From JBCBJZ01 sp038522635 (GTDB lineage: Bacteria > Pseudomonadota > Alphaproteobacteria > Rhizobiales > Hyphomicrobiaceae): a stretch of 26,538 nucleotides of DNA. This document shows, one piece after another, positions 15,453 through 23,374 of this stretch; position 1 is the first letter of the stretch; every line of letters starts with the position of its first letter. Made by a program: the position numbers and the translations under genes. The DNA is taken from contig JBCBJZ010000030.1 in the NCBI GenBank assembly GCA_038522635.1, positions 1 to 26,538 of the forward strand. The letters run 5' to 3'. The notes beneath the pieces are model-generated. The model made no database searches and was not told the DNA's origin. It saw nothing but the letters and a program-made list of their open reading frames with translations.

Positions 15453-16535
15453 ATGGCGCAATCCCCTCGGCCCACATCCTACCGCGACGCTGGCGTCGAC
15501 ATCGATGCGGGCAACGCCCTGGTGGAGCACATCAAGCCGCTCGCGCGGGCGACGGCGCGCCCCGGCGCGGCAAGCGCGCTGGGCGGCTTTGGCGGCCTGT
15601 TCGACCTTAAGGCTGCGGGCTACACGGATCCCCTGCTGGTCGCTGCCAACGATGGCGTGGGCACGAAGCTCAAACTTGCGATCGCCTGCTCCAAGCATGA
15701 CACGGTCGGTGTCGATCTGGTGGCGATGTGCGCGAACGATCTGGTGGTCCAGGGCGCAGAGCCCTTGTTTTTCCTTGATTATTACGCCACCGGACGGCTG
15801 GACGTTGAGGTCGCACGGTCGGTTGTGGCCGGCATCGCGGCGGGCTGTAAAGAGGCAGGTTGCGCGTTGATCGGTGGTGAGACGGCTGAAATGCCGGGCC
15901 TCTACCAGGACGAAGACTACGACTTGGCGGGTTTTTGCGTTGGCGCGGTTGAGCGCGACCGTGTGCTGCCACGCGCCGACATCGAACCCGGTGACACGCT
16001 GATCGCGCTGGCCTCATCGGGGCTCCACTCGAACGGTTTTTCACTGGTGCGTAAACTGATCAGCGATGCCCGCTTGCCGCTTGAGGGTGCAGCGCCGTTC
16101 GATGCGACGCAACAGCTTGGCGCAGCTCTGCTGATCCCGACGCGGCTCTACGTGCGTCCGTTGCTTGAAGCGATGCGCGCGACCGGGGCCGTCAAGGGTG
16201 CAGCGCACATCACCGGTGGTGGCCTTAGCGAGAACGTGCCGCGGATGCTGGGCCAGGGCCTGCGGGCGACGATCGACCTTTCCACCTGGCGGCTGCCTGC
16301 CGTGTTCGGTTGGCTGCAGCGGCTGGGTCACCTCAGCGATGCGGAGATGCTGCGCACGTTCAACTGCGGCCTGGGCATGGTGCTCGCGGTGCCAGCAACA
16401 GCGCGCGAAGACGTTCTGGCGGCGTTGACCGCGCAAGGTGAAGTGCCGGTGGTGGTCGGTGACGTGGCGTTGAGCGAAGACGATGCCCCGCCGCATGTGA
16501 AATTTGAAGCCGCATGGGCTGAGGGCGCGCAATGA
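15453..16535 (+). CDS. purM: Phosphoribosylformylglycinamidine cyclo-ligase (AIR synthetase)
   Basis: Catalyses FGAM + ATP to AIR, the fifth step of purine synthesis, in the cytoplasm. The 360-aa protein shows YRDAGVDIDAGN at the N-terminus, NDGVGTKLKLA and GGETAEMPGLY in the ATP-binding half, and ITGGGLSENVPR in the C-terminal half, the usual PurM blocks. The length is close to the family norm of about 345. AAGGAAGG stands 8 bases before the ATG. The stop overlaps the purN start as ATGA, so the two are translationally coupled. Confidence 0.98.
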   Translation: MAQSPRPTSYRDAGVDIDAGNALVEHIKPLARATARPGAASALGGFGGLFDLKAAGYTDPLLVAANDGVGTKLKLAIACSKHDTVGVDLVAMCANDLVVQGAEPLFFLDYYATGRLDVEVARSVVAGIAAGCKEAGCALIGGETAEMPGLYQDEDYDLAGFCVGAVERDRVLPRADIEPGDTLIALASSGLHSNGFSLVRKLISDARLPLEGAAPFDATQQLGAALLIPTRLYVRPLLEAMRATGAVKGAAHITGGGLSENVPRMLGQGLRATIDLSTWRLPAVFGWLQRLGHLSDAEMLRTFNCGLGMVLAVPATAREDVLAALTAQGEVPVVVGDVALSEDDAPPHVKFEAAWAEGAQ

Positions 16536-17278
16536 CCGCCGCGGGCGCCAGCGAGGAGGCGCCGGGCCGCAAACGGGTCGGCGTGCTGATCTCCGGGCGC
16601 GGCTCCAACATGGAAGCGCTCGTGCGTGCCGCCGCGGCGCCGGATTACCCCGCTGAGATCGTATGTGTGATCTCAAACCGTCCGGACGCTGCAGGCTTGC
16701 GGACGGCGCAAGCGGCTGGGATCGCAACCAACGCTCTGGACCATAAGGCCTTCGCGACGCGACCTGCATTCGAAGAGGCGTTAACCCACGCGCTTCAAGA
16801 CCACGGCGTCGAGCTGATCGCGCTCGCCGGCTTCATGCGCTTGATGACGCCTGCGTTCGTTCAGCGCTGGCATGATCAGATCATCAACATTCACCCCTCG
16901 TTGTTGCCCGCCTTCAAAGGTCTACACGTTCATCAGCGGATGCTTGATGCGGGCGTGATGCTTGCGGGCTGCACGGTACATGTGGTGCGTGCGGCGATGG
17001 ATACGGGGCCGATCATCGCACAGGGCGCGGTGCCGGTTGAGGCGGGCGATGATGCGGCGACGTTGGCGGCGCGCGTCCTTAAGGTCGAGCATCAGCTTTA
17101 TCCCCACGCCCTTGCGCTTTACGCTTCAGGCGCGCTGCGCGTGGAAGGCGATCAGATTGTTTGGCCTCAGGGCGCCGATAAGGTGGGGGATGCTGCGACG
17201 TTGGATGCCGCCACCATGCTGATCGCGCCGCCACTGCCCGCTTCCCCACTAGAGCAACGGGCGCAAAGTGCGATTTGA
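16532..17278 (+). CDS. purN: Phosphoribosylglycinamide formyltransferase
   Basis: Transfers a formyl group from 10-formyl-THF to GAR, the third step of purine synthesis. The product is 248 aa; typical PurN proteins are 190-220 aa. Active-site residues are Asn119 and His121 in IINIHPSLLP and Asp157 in MDTGPI. The phosphate-binding loop is SGRGSN (21-26). The last ten codons (LEQRAQSAI and the stop) are read out of a module-A intergenic repeat inserted at 17251, so the natural end of the gene has been replaced or extended by the repeat. It overlaps purM by 4 bases. Confidence 0.97.
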   Translation: MTAAGASEEAPGRKRVGVLISGRGSNMEALVRAAAAPDYPAEIVCVISNRPDAAGLRTAQAAGIATNALDHKAFATRPAFEEALTHALQDHGVELIALAGFMRLMTPAFVQRWHDQIINIHPSLLPAFKGLHVHQRMLDAGVMLAGCTVHVVRAAMDTGPIIAQGAVPVEAGDDAATLAARVLKVEHQLYPHALALYASGALRVEGDQIVWPQGADKVGDAATLDAATMLIAPPLPASPLEQRAQSAI

Positions 17279-17321
17279 CTGCTCAAACACTGAGCCTTGC
17301 CTTTGCGCCCAAAGTTGCTCT
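17251..17321 (+). repeat. Module-A intergenic repeat, copy 2 (overlaps purN end)
   Basis: The arms AGAGCAACGGGCGCAAAG...CTTTGCGCCC..GTTGCTCT form a long hairpin. The first 28 bases encode the purN C-terminus and stop. It may also act as the transcription end for purN. Confidence 0.85.
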
Positions 17322-17396
17322 GCACTTTAAGATTAGATCATCTTTGGGCGATTTCGGGCTCACCTGTGGTGATCCCGATAAATCGCCCGATGATCT
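17322..17396 (+). repeat. Module-B intergenic repeat, copy 2
   Basis: Follows module A directly, in the same arrangement as at 13676-13822, and differs from that copy by only a few bases. It fills the gap between the convergent purN and flippase genes. Confidence 0.85.
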
Positions 17397-17404
17397 AGGC
17401 TGCT

Positions 17405-18805
17405 TCAGCGCCGTTGGCCGATACCGAGATTGGCCCAGATCGACATATCGATCTGCAAGCGGCGCCGCACCACCACGTAGTTCAGCAACGCAGCCATCAC
17501 CAACGAGATCGCCGTGGCGCTCGCCGCACCGTGCAGCCCGTAGACCGGGACCAGCGCGAAGTTGAGCGCAATGTTGGACAGCGCCGTGAAGCCGAGCACC
17601 ATGGCGCAGGCCCGCTGTTCACCCACCATGTTGAGCAAGAACTCCGACGGTCCCATCGCGGCGCGGCCGAGGAAACCCAACACGAGAATGAACATCACCG
17701 GGTAGCCGGCCGTGAACTGCGGGCCAAACAGCCACAACAGCGGATGGCCGAGCACCAGGATCGCCAGCGCACCAGCCAGCGACGGCCAAAACGTCCAGTT
17801 CACCGCATCGCGGACGAACGCCTGCAACTCGGCGGTGGCGCCACGCGCGTTCAAGGCGGCGAACCGGTTGGCAACCGCGCTGCCGACCGCGTAGTGAACG
17901 AACATGATCAGCGCCATCGTCTTGGCCGCGGCGAAATAGATGCCCACGTCGAGCGGCGTCATGTAGCGCGAGACGATCAGCACATCGGCCGTTTGCAACA
18001 CGATCTCGCAGGCCAGGATCACAAGCATCGGCAAGGACATCTGAAACCAGGGCACAAACGCGGTGCGGCGCGGGCCTGGTGCCACAACTTTGCGCAGTCG
18101 CCTGGAGAGCGCAACGTGTTGGATGAGCGTTGCCGCAAATGTCGCCAGCACGGCAGCGCCGGCCGCCGTGGTCGCCTGGGTTGGCCAGCCCCATGCGAAC
18201 GCCAGCACCATGAAGACCAAAATCAGGATCGGCCGGATGATGTAGATCGGCACGAGTGCCAACCCCATCCAGGCGTTGCCGCGCCCGACGCCGTCATTCA
18301 CTTCGGCGAGCGCGTAAAGCGGGACGCAGAACACCGCCAGAAAGGCGGGCAGCAGATAGGGCCCAGCCAGCGCGCCCTGAAACACGTAAAGCACCACCAA
18401 CGCGATGCCCGTGATCACCGTGCTTAGCGCCACCGCGCCCGCGCGCGCCCACACAAGCAAACCGCGCAGCAGGTCGTGCTGCCCCCTCTCGCGGTACTCC
18501 GGGCCCATCCGCAACATCACGGTGTTGAGGCCCAGCGGCGACAATCCGCCTAACACCAGCACCCACGTCCATACGAACACGTAGATGCCGTACTCATGCC
18601 CGCCCATCCAACGGGCGAGGACCACCTGCGAGAGGTAGAGGATGGCCGCACTTGCCACCCGCACCATGAAGGCGATCAGCGCATCACGCTGCGTGCGGGT
18701 GCGCTCGTCAGCACCGTTGAGGATCGCCTTCGCCATCGCGAACGCGCTGCGTCCGTGGTCGACGATGGACGGCCGGGGCGCGCGCAGCTCTTCAGGTGTG
18801 GCCAT
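17405..18805 (-). CDS. Polysaccharide/oligosaccharide flippase (MOP superfamily)
   Basis: This 466-aa inner-membrane protein has 12-14 predicted hydrophobic helices, the Wzx/RfbX-like pattern of the MATE-MOP superfamily: an early helix with ILYLSQVVLARWMGGHEYG, a repeated helical-pair layout, and GLHGAASATAISLVMAALLNY near the end. Such proteins move lipid-linked sugars to the periplasm for O-antigen, capsule or exopolysaccharide. No glycosyltransferases are nearby, so the substrate is open. ATG at 18805 has AAAGG about 10 bases upstream; 18823 is an alternative. The longer frame to 18841 begins inside a module-B repeat, so it is rejected as the start. Confidence 0.9.
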   Translation of the reverse strand: MATPEELRAPRPSIVDHGRSAFAMAKAILNGADERTRTQRDALIAFMVRVASAAILYLSQVVLARWMGGHEYGIYVFVWTWVLVLGGLSPLGLNTVMLRMGPEYRERGQHDLLRGLLVWARAGAVALSTVITGIALVVLYVFQGALAGPYLLPAFLAVFCVPLYALAEVNDGVGRGNAWMGLALVPIYIIRPILILVFMVLAFAWGWPTQATTAAGAAVLATFAATLIQHVALSRRLRKVVAPGPRRTAFVPWFQMSLPMLVILACEIVLQTADVLIVSRYMTPLDVGIYFAAAKTMALIMFVHYAVGSAVANRFAALNARGATAELQAFVRDAVNWTFWPSLAGALAILVLGHPLLWLFGPQFTAGYPVMFILVLGFLGRAAMGPSEFLLNMVGEQRACAMVLGFTALSNIALNFALVPVYGLHGAASATAISLVMAALLNYVVVRRRLQIDMSIWANLGIGQRR

Positions 18806-18837
18806 CGTGGAAGCGCCTTTCATGCGCTGGCGGCACT

Positions 18838-18913
18838 GCACTTTAAGATTAGATCATCTTTGGAAGATTTCGGGCTCACCTAGGGTGATCCCGATCAATC
18901 GCTGAGATGATCT
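18838..18913 (+). repeat. Module-B intergenic repeat, copy 3 (stand-alone)
   Basis: GCACTTTAAGATTAGATCAT through GATGATCT. This copy has no module A beside it and carries variants (GGAAGATTT, GCTGAGATG) in the inner arms. It lies between the flippase start and the stop of the 92-aa gene. Confidence 0.8.
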
Positions 18914-18919
18914 GAAGCG

Positions 18920-19198
18920 TCAGCGCGCTGCACTCGTCCCAGGACCAGCGCGCCCGACGCGTTTGTCCTCACGCCGCCTGATCATTGTTGCGACGCCGGC
19001 CCATGCCCAGGACCGCCCCGCATCGCCTGACCGGCCGTGGACTTCAGCAAAAAAGTCCGCCACATGAGCTGCGTAGAGCCCGTGTCGGCCTTCAAGCACG
19101 ACCGCCATTTCAGCGACGTCTTCAGGCGTTGGCGTTGCGTCTTCATCGGGGTGCCAGGTGGCCGTTTGCGCGCGTGTACCGTTCGGTGACTTCATCAT
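18920..19198 (-). CDS. Small hypothetical protein (92 aa)
   Basis: A small, probably cytoplasmic helical protein with PEDVAEMAVVLEGRHGLYAAHVADFFAE and a WAWAGVATMIRRRED segment. The layout resembles short conserved alphaproteobacterial proteins that pair an acidic start with a helical A/V-rich core and an aromatic end, but no named family is recognised. ATG at 19198 (or 19195) is preferred over the frame start at 19273, which adds only low-complexity basic sequence. No strong ribosome site was found. Confidence 0.6.
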   Translation of the reverse strand: MMKSPNGTRAQTATWHPDEDATPTPEDVAEMAVVLEGRHGLYAAHVADFFAEVHGRSGDAGRSWAWAGVATMIRRREDKRVGRAGPGTSAAR

Positions 19199-19432
19199 CG
19201 TTCTTTGTGCCGGAATGCCTCGTGTTGCGTGAAGCAAAGCAAAAACGGCGCCAGCACTGCGCCTTCCTCTCAACCCTTATGCCGGTTCGCCTCACCGTGG
19301 CTCAAACGCGCGTTCCCACAACGGTGAAGACCTGCGGCGCAAAAGCGGGTTCGCCGGTCGCCCTTTTGTTGTATGGAAAGCGATCCGCAACCGTTCTCCG
19401 TTTCACCTCTTGAGGTGGGAAAGGCTACGAAC

Positions 19433-19714
19433 ATGCGCCTTACGATGACATCTTTAGCTGTCGCTACAGCCCTCGCCCTATTAGGCTTGGTTTCAGGTTT
19501 GGTGACCGCCGGCCCGGCATCGGCCTTCACGCTGATCGCTGATGAGCCCAATTCGGCCGGTACCCAAGAAGGCAACCGCGCCCCGTCCACGCAGGAGCGC
19601 GGCAGCGGGTCACCCGCCGCAGCGCCCCGGCCGAAGCCCGACGACGACGCCGCCGCAGACGACCAGGGGCCGGGCTGCTCCTACCCCCAGCAGGACCTCG
19701 AATTGCTGGTTTAG
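19433..19714 (+). CDS. Small secreted Pro/Asp-rich hypothetical protein (93 aa)
   Basis: A signal peptide (MRLTMTSLAVATALALLGLV..., cleavage after ASA near residue 31) is followed by a short polar region rich in Pro, Ser, Gly and Asp (PRPKPDDDAAADD) and the end GCSYPQQDLELLV. GGGAAAGG lies 8 bases before the ATG. The stop TAG is the first part of a truncated module-A repeat, so the 3' end abuts or was shaped by it. No family is recognised. Confidence 0.65.
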   Translation: MRLTMTSLAVATALALLGLVSGLVTAGPASAFTLIADEPNSAGTQEGNRAPSTQERGSGSPAAAPRPKPDDDAAADDQGPGCSYPQQDLELLV

Positions 19715-19783
19715 AGCCACGGGCGCAAAGTGCGATAAACCGGCTCAAACACGCTCGCCTCGCCTTTGCGCCCTTTGGGCGAC
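19713..19783 (+). repeat. Truncated module A/B repeat
   Basis: It starts AGAGCCACGGGCGCAAAGTG as module A, runs to TTTGCGCCC, then joins directly to TTTGGGCGA of module B. The segment from the end of A to the first arm of B is deleted. The 136 bases from 19786 to the next gene hold nothing recognised. Confidence 0.75.
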
Positions 19784-19921
19784 ATGAAGTGACGGCAACC
19801 GGCGATGCCGGCGATGACCGCTGCTGCTGACAGCCGCCATCGCGGTGCGCGATTGTCTTGTCGCGATGGGGCAGGAGCAGACATCGCCGACAAGCTGCAG
19901 ACACTCTAACCGATTTGCTGA

Positions 19922-20335
19922 TTATCCGATGTCAAAGTGAGGTCGGGCCTTGGCGTCGAGCTTGGCAGCAATGTTGCGAAGGTCTGCGACACTCACATCT
20001 TCTGAATTGAGCGCATTTCTGCCCCTCAATGCGTCGAGAATTGAACGCTTACGGGACCATGAGATGTGGGCCTCGTTCCTCGATTCGTTCGGTTGTCCGT
20101 TGCCGTTCAAAGTGACGCAGCAAGCAAGCAAATAGACCCTGTTTTCCGTGCTCGCTTCGAAGTCCCATCCGTGATCCTCAGGCCAGATGTCGCTTACTGT
20201 GTAGCCCAGCATTGAGAGTTCGCGCGCGACATACTCGGCAAGTGCCTTTCCATGGATGCCATTGATGTTCTCGGCAACGACCTGGTCCGAGTCCTCGTAC
20301 TCATCCAGCTCTAATGCCAAGTGTGCGTGGGCCAT
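19922..20335 (-). CDS. Hypothetical protein with a GWDFE-type core (137 aa)
   Basis: An acidic 137-aa cytoplasmic protein. The centre reads LGYTVSDIWPEDHGWDFEAS followed by beta-like VYLLACCVTLNGNG. The layout (helix, PED.GW segment, strands) resembles small proteins found scattered in accessory regions, sometimes annotated as immunity-like, but the family is not identified. GGAAGGA lies about 10 bases upstream of the ATG. It begins a stretch (19.9-22.0 kb) visibly richer in A/T than its surroundings. Confidence 0.65.
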   Translation of the reverse strand: MAHAHLALELDEYEDSDQVVAENINGIHGKALAEYVARELSMLGYTVSDIWPEDHGWDFEASTENRVYLLACCVTLNGNGQPNESRNEAHISWSRKRSILDALRGRNALNSEDVSVADLRNIAAKLDAKARPHFDIG

Positions 20336-20453
20336 CGTCGACCAATCCTTCCGGCGACCGCTGAAAATGCTTACTAGCGCCCAGTAAGTTTCGACAAGCG
20401 CGGCGCGGATCGTCTTTTGGCATACAAGCGCTCACTCGAAGCGAATATGGCGC

Positions 20454-20654
20454 TTAGAGTGAATGCAGAAACAGGCTAGCATAGTATACTGCCACGGTCG
20501 TTGGCAGGATGGTATACTGAACAATATGCCCGATATTGCGACGGATTTGGCTTCGCGGGATCCGAGAGAACACTTTCCCTCCGACGCTGAGGTCAATTCG
20601 CGCGTAGACGGACAGCACACTAAACCCGACTAAAAAAAACGAGCAAGACAACAC
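20454..20654 (-). CDS. Doubtful small membrane ORF (66 aa, GTG start)
   Basis: The GTG-initiated frame has hydrophobic ends (SCSFFLVGFSVLSVYA and YTILPTTVAVYYASLFLHSL) around a basic centre, compatible with a two-helix membrane peptide. There is no ribosome site, no homology and no ATG. Apart from this and the hairpin at 20729, nothing is recognised in the 20336-20822 gap. Confidence 0.2.
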   Translation of the reverse strand: MLSCSFFLVGFSVLSVYARIDLSVGGKVFSRIPRSQIRRNIGHIVQYTILPTTVAVYYASLFLHSL

Positions 20655-20728
20655 GGAGCCATACAGGCATCAGCTCGAATAATTGAGCAATTTCGTTCAG
20701 GATATGCATGGATACGCCCGATCTGGAT

Positions 20729-20748
20729 GCGCCATTTCATAATGGCGC
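20729..20748. terminator. Hairpin GCGCCATT-TCAT-AATGGCGC
   Basis: A perfect 8-bp stem with a 4-base loop, followed on the plus strand by TTTAAAT. It lies 75 bases beyond the stop of the minus-strand gene at 20823, so it may end that transcript, although the T-rich side faces the other way. Confidence 0.5.
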
Positions 20749-20822
20749 TTTAAATGACACGAGCTGAAACAGCTAAAGAAGCCAATGCTCGAGCGTCGAA
20801 GAATGGGCCTAGCTATAAGGGT

Positions 20823-21449
20823 CTACAACTGCGTAAGATTGGGGCATATTTCACGTAGTCGCAGAAAAATGGGCCAGATGTCCTCCTCTCGACCCATCAA
20901 GAGATGATGCCGCCCCTTATTGGTACGTATCTTGATCTGGAAAGGTGTGGCGGCGCGGGTTTGCACTGTTCTGCTGACGCCCTCGTCATCGACCAGATAG
21001 ATCGATTTGACATCCGCGACTCTAACAATATCGTGGGAGACACGAATACCCTTTCGATTGAACCTGTGTATCTCCAAAGTCTGCGCTGACGGGTTGTGCT
21101 GGAGGATGTGCTCCACGTCCGAATTGACATAACCGTAAAGAAACACATACGCAATTATTGCAAGCAACGCCGCAGACAACCACGTGCCCGCTTGCGTCAG
21201 TGGGTCGGCATCAAAGCGAACCCAGGCCGTCGTATAAACCAGCACGAACAATATTGGTGGTGCGAATATAATAGTGTAGGTGAGCGTCCGCACAATCGCG
21301 TCGGTAAAGCGGCAATGCTTATGAAACGAGTGTGCCTTCAGGCCGTGTGCATCGTCAGACAGCTCTACCCAACTGGGACTTGACCATCTGTTGGTTTCAA
21401 GCTCGAACAGCGGTGTGGTCCGGCCATTGTCGCGGGCACCGTTTGTCAT
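20823..21449 (-). CDS. Two-helix membrane protein with PH-like domain
   Basis: In this 208-aa protein a polar N-terminus (about 50 residues) is followed by two adjacent hydrophobic helices (TLTYTIIFAPPILFVLVYTTAW and WLSAALLAIIAYVFLYGYV). A C-terminal domain of short strands follows (TLEIHRFNRKG, VADVKSIYLVDDEG, FQIKIRTNKGRHHLLMG) and ends in a helix (WPIFLRLREICP). This order fits bacterial proteins with a bPH-like cytoplasmic domain, but the match is by pattern only. No ribosome site is obvious at the ATG. The region is AT-richer than the housekeeping genes, suggesting an acquired gene. Confidence 0.65.
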   Translation of the reverse strand: MTNGARDNGRTTPLFELETNRWSSPSWVELSDDAHGLKAHSFHKHCRFTDAIVRTLTYTIIFAPPILFVLVYTTAWVRFDADPLTQAGTWLSAALLAIIAYVFLYGYVNSDVEHILQHNPSAQTLEIHRFNRKGIRVSHDIVRVADVKSIYLVDDEGVSRTVQTRAATPFQIKIRTNKGRHHLLMGREEDIWPIFLRLREICPNLTQL

Positions 21450-22050
21450 GATGCAACATCACAGTTCGGAATTGACGCTTCGGCCCGTCTTTGTTTGTCG
21501 GCAACTGTTGCCGGATAGAGCATCGAACCGAAGGGATCGTAGCACCAGCCAACGGCGCGAATGACTGCCAATAGCGCAAAGCTCGATATCATGAGGCATC
21601 AGGAGCATAGAAAAGTTTGCAAAGTCTAAACTTCGGCTCTGGCTCACAAGTGAGCTTCCGCAGCGCACATGTCTGCTTCCGGTCGATGCAGACATCGGCA
21701 GGCTTGCGGACCAACGCTGTTGGACGTCCGCGTCCTTCGCACGGTGCCGGCCGGCTTTCGCGCATCACGGGCAACGATGAAGCGTTGCCGGACCAGGCGG
21801 GCCGGGCAGATTGTCGCGGCCGCCCTTCGAGGTTCGGTTGGCGCGCGGGGGCGCCCCTGCCTTGCCGTCGATGCGTCTGCGAAGCGCTTGATTCACCGCT
21901 GAAAATCCCGACCGGCGCACCTTAGAACCATTGTAAACTACTGATTTTATTGAATTATTCTAAATCCGATCTGCACTGTCGGGATTGACACAGCCTCCAG
22001 AGCTTCGCCATCAATGGCGCCGTCGTATGTATCGAAACAGGACCCATCCC
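21450..22050. other. Gene-free, probably decayed region
   Basis: About 600 bases between two real genes. Several short frames exist on both strands, none with a ribosome site or recognisable family, and they overlap one another. The right end carries the Irr-like box and the promoter region of the iron-binding protein gene. The middle looks like degraded accessory DNA. Confidence 0.5.
21948..21964 (+). promoter_or_regulatory. Irr-like iron-control box upstream of the ferric-binding protein
   Basis: TATTGAATTATTCTAAA agrees at 15 of 17 positions with the palindromic Irr/ICE pattern TTTAGAA-TTA-TTCTAAA, including the inner GAA-N3-TTC. It lies 87 bases before the ATG at 22051. Irr represses iron-uptake genes or activates them depending on position. 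The match is from memory of the motif. Confidence 0.6.
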
Positions 22051-23121
22051 ATGACACTCCACACAAGAACGCCGCTTGGAGCGAGCACACTGGCGCTCAC
22101 CCTCTTCGCCGCCGTCGCGACGGCCAGCACGGCGCTGCCCGCTCCCGCGCAAGCCGCAGGCGAGGTCAACGTTTACTCGTTCCGCCAGCCCAAATTGATC
22201 CAGCCGCTGCTCAAGGCGTTCACCGAGCAGACCGGCATCAAGGTCAACTTCATCTTCGCCAAAAAGGGCCTGATCGAACGCGTCAAGGCAGAAGGGCGCA
22301 ACACCCCGGCTGACGTCCTGCTCACCGCAGACATCGCGACGGTAACCCAGGCTGTCGCCGAGGGCATCGTCCAACCCGTCAACTCAGACGTCCTGACGAA
22401 GCGCATTCCCGCCAGCCTGCGCGCCGCCGACAACAACTGGTTCGGCATCACGCGCCGGGCCCGCATCGTCTACGCCTCCAAAGAGCGCGTGAAGCAGGAC
22501 AAGATCACCTACGAAGAACTCGCCGATCCCAAATGGCGCGGTAAGATCTGCACGCGCTCAGGCCAGCACGTCTACAACGTGGCGCTGTTCGCCTCGATGG
22601 TTGCCCACATGGGCGAAGAGAAAGCCAAGGCATGGCTCGCCGGTCTGAAGGCGAACCTGGCGCGCAAGCCGTCCGGCAATGACCGCGCACAAGTCAAAGG
22701 CGTTTATGCCGGCGAGTGTGATCTTGCGATCGGCAACACGTATTACATGGGCAAGATGCAGACGAACACGAAGCAGCCCGAGCAAAAGGCGTGGGCGAAG
22801 TCGGTAAAGGTGCTCTTCCCCAACGCCGAAGGGCGCGGTACCCACGTCAACATCTCGGGCATGGCTTTGACCAAGCATGGGCCCAACCGGGATAACGCGA
22901 TCAAGCTGATGGAATTCCTGACCTCGCAGGCCGCGCAAAAACTCTACGCCTCCACCAACTTCGAATACCCGGTTGTGGCGGGCGTGGACGTTGATCCGCG
23001 CGTGAAGAGCTGGGGCACGCTGAAGCCTGACCCGATCACGCTCGACGCCATCGCCAAGCTGCGCAAGCGCGCATCGCAAATGGTCGACGAGATCAACTAC
23101 AACGCCGGCCCGTCGAGCTGA
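22051..23121 (+). CDS. Ferric iron ABC transporter substrate-binding protein
   Basis: A 356-aa periplasmic iron-binding protein of the FbpA/FutA/AfuA class that captures Fe3+ for an ABC importer. It has a signal peptide (MTLHTRTPLGAS...APAQA, cleavage near residue 36). The mature part begins EVNVYSFRQPKLIQPLLKAF. The paired iron-ligand tyrosines lie in GNTYYMGKM (Tyr231-232), and LFPNAEGRGTHVNISGMAL and FEYPV complete the family pattern. AGGA stands 9 bases before the ATG at 22051; the open frame from 21985 adds a basic leader that is unlikely to be translated. Permease and ATPase genes are absent on both sides, so it is an orphan component or the partners lie elsewhere. An Irr-like box and a downstream terminator suggest a single-gene, iron-controlled unit. 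Confidence 0.94.
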   Translation: MTLHTRTPLGASTLALTLFAAVATASTALPAPAQAAGEVNVYSFRQPKLIQPLLKAFTEQTGIKVNFIFAKKGLIERVKAEGRNTPADVLLTADIATVTQAVAEGIVQPVNSDVLTKRIPASLRAADNNWFGITRRARIVYASKERVKQDKITYEELADPKWRGKICTRSGQHVYNVALFASMVAHMGEEKAKAWLAGLKANLARKPSGNDRAQVKGVYAGECDLAIGNTYYMGKMQTNTKQPEQKAWAKSVKVLFPNAEGRGTHVNISGMALTKHGPNRDNAIKLMEFLTSQAAQKLYASTNFEYPVVAGVDVDPRVKSWGTLKPDPITLDAIAKLRKRASQMVDEINYNAGPSS

Positions 23122-23201
23122 CGGTGGCAACGCAGCTCATGCTGCCGCGTTTATTTCGCTAACGAACGCGGCGCGAACAGCCTTCACCCGATGCGATGAA
23201 G

Positions 23202-23233
23202 CGGCGGTCCTCCACATGGGAGGGCCGCCGTTT
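23202..23233 (+). terminator. Rho-independent-like terminator after the iron-binding protein
   Basis: A 12-bp stem (CGGCGGTCCTCC with GGGAGGGCCGCCG, one G-T pair) and a short ACAT loop are followed by TTTGCG. It lies 80 bases after the stop at 23121. The T-run is short, but the stem is strong. Confidence 0.7.
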
Positions 23234-23374
23234 GCGTGCCAGGACCATGGTGCGTTGATCGATCAGCTTCACAGCGCGCAACACCTTGTGTAACCCAACC
23301 GCCAAAGGGCGCGCGCCACCATGGGGCGGCGGGTCAGATGCCCAGGTTTCAGGGCCGGCACGAAGGATGGCACG

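Noticed and set aside
17414..18427. 337-codon plus-strand frame rich in His, Arg and Gln
   Set aside because: Antisense shadow of the flippase; the His-rich composition reflects reverse-complement of Val/Met/Trp-rich membrane helices.
21459..21925. Overlapping short frames on both strands (21459-21695, 21589-21774, 21617-21925)
   Set aside because: Mutually overlapping, no ribosome sites, no recognisable family; treated as decayed sequence.
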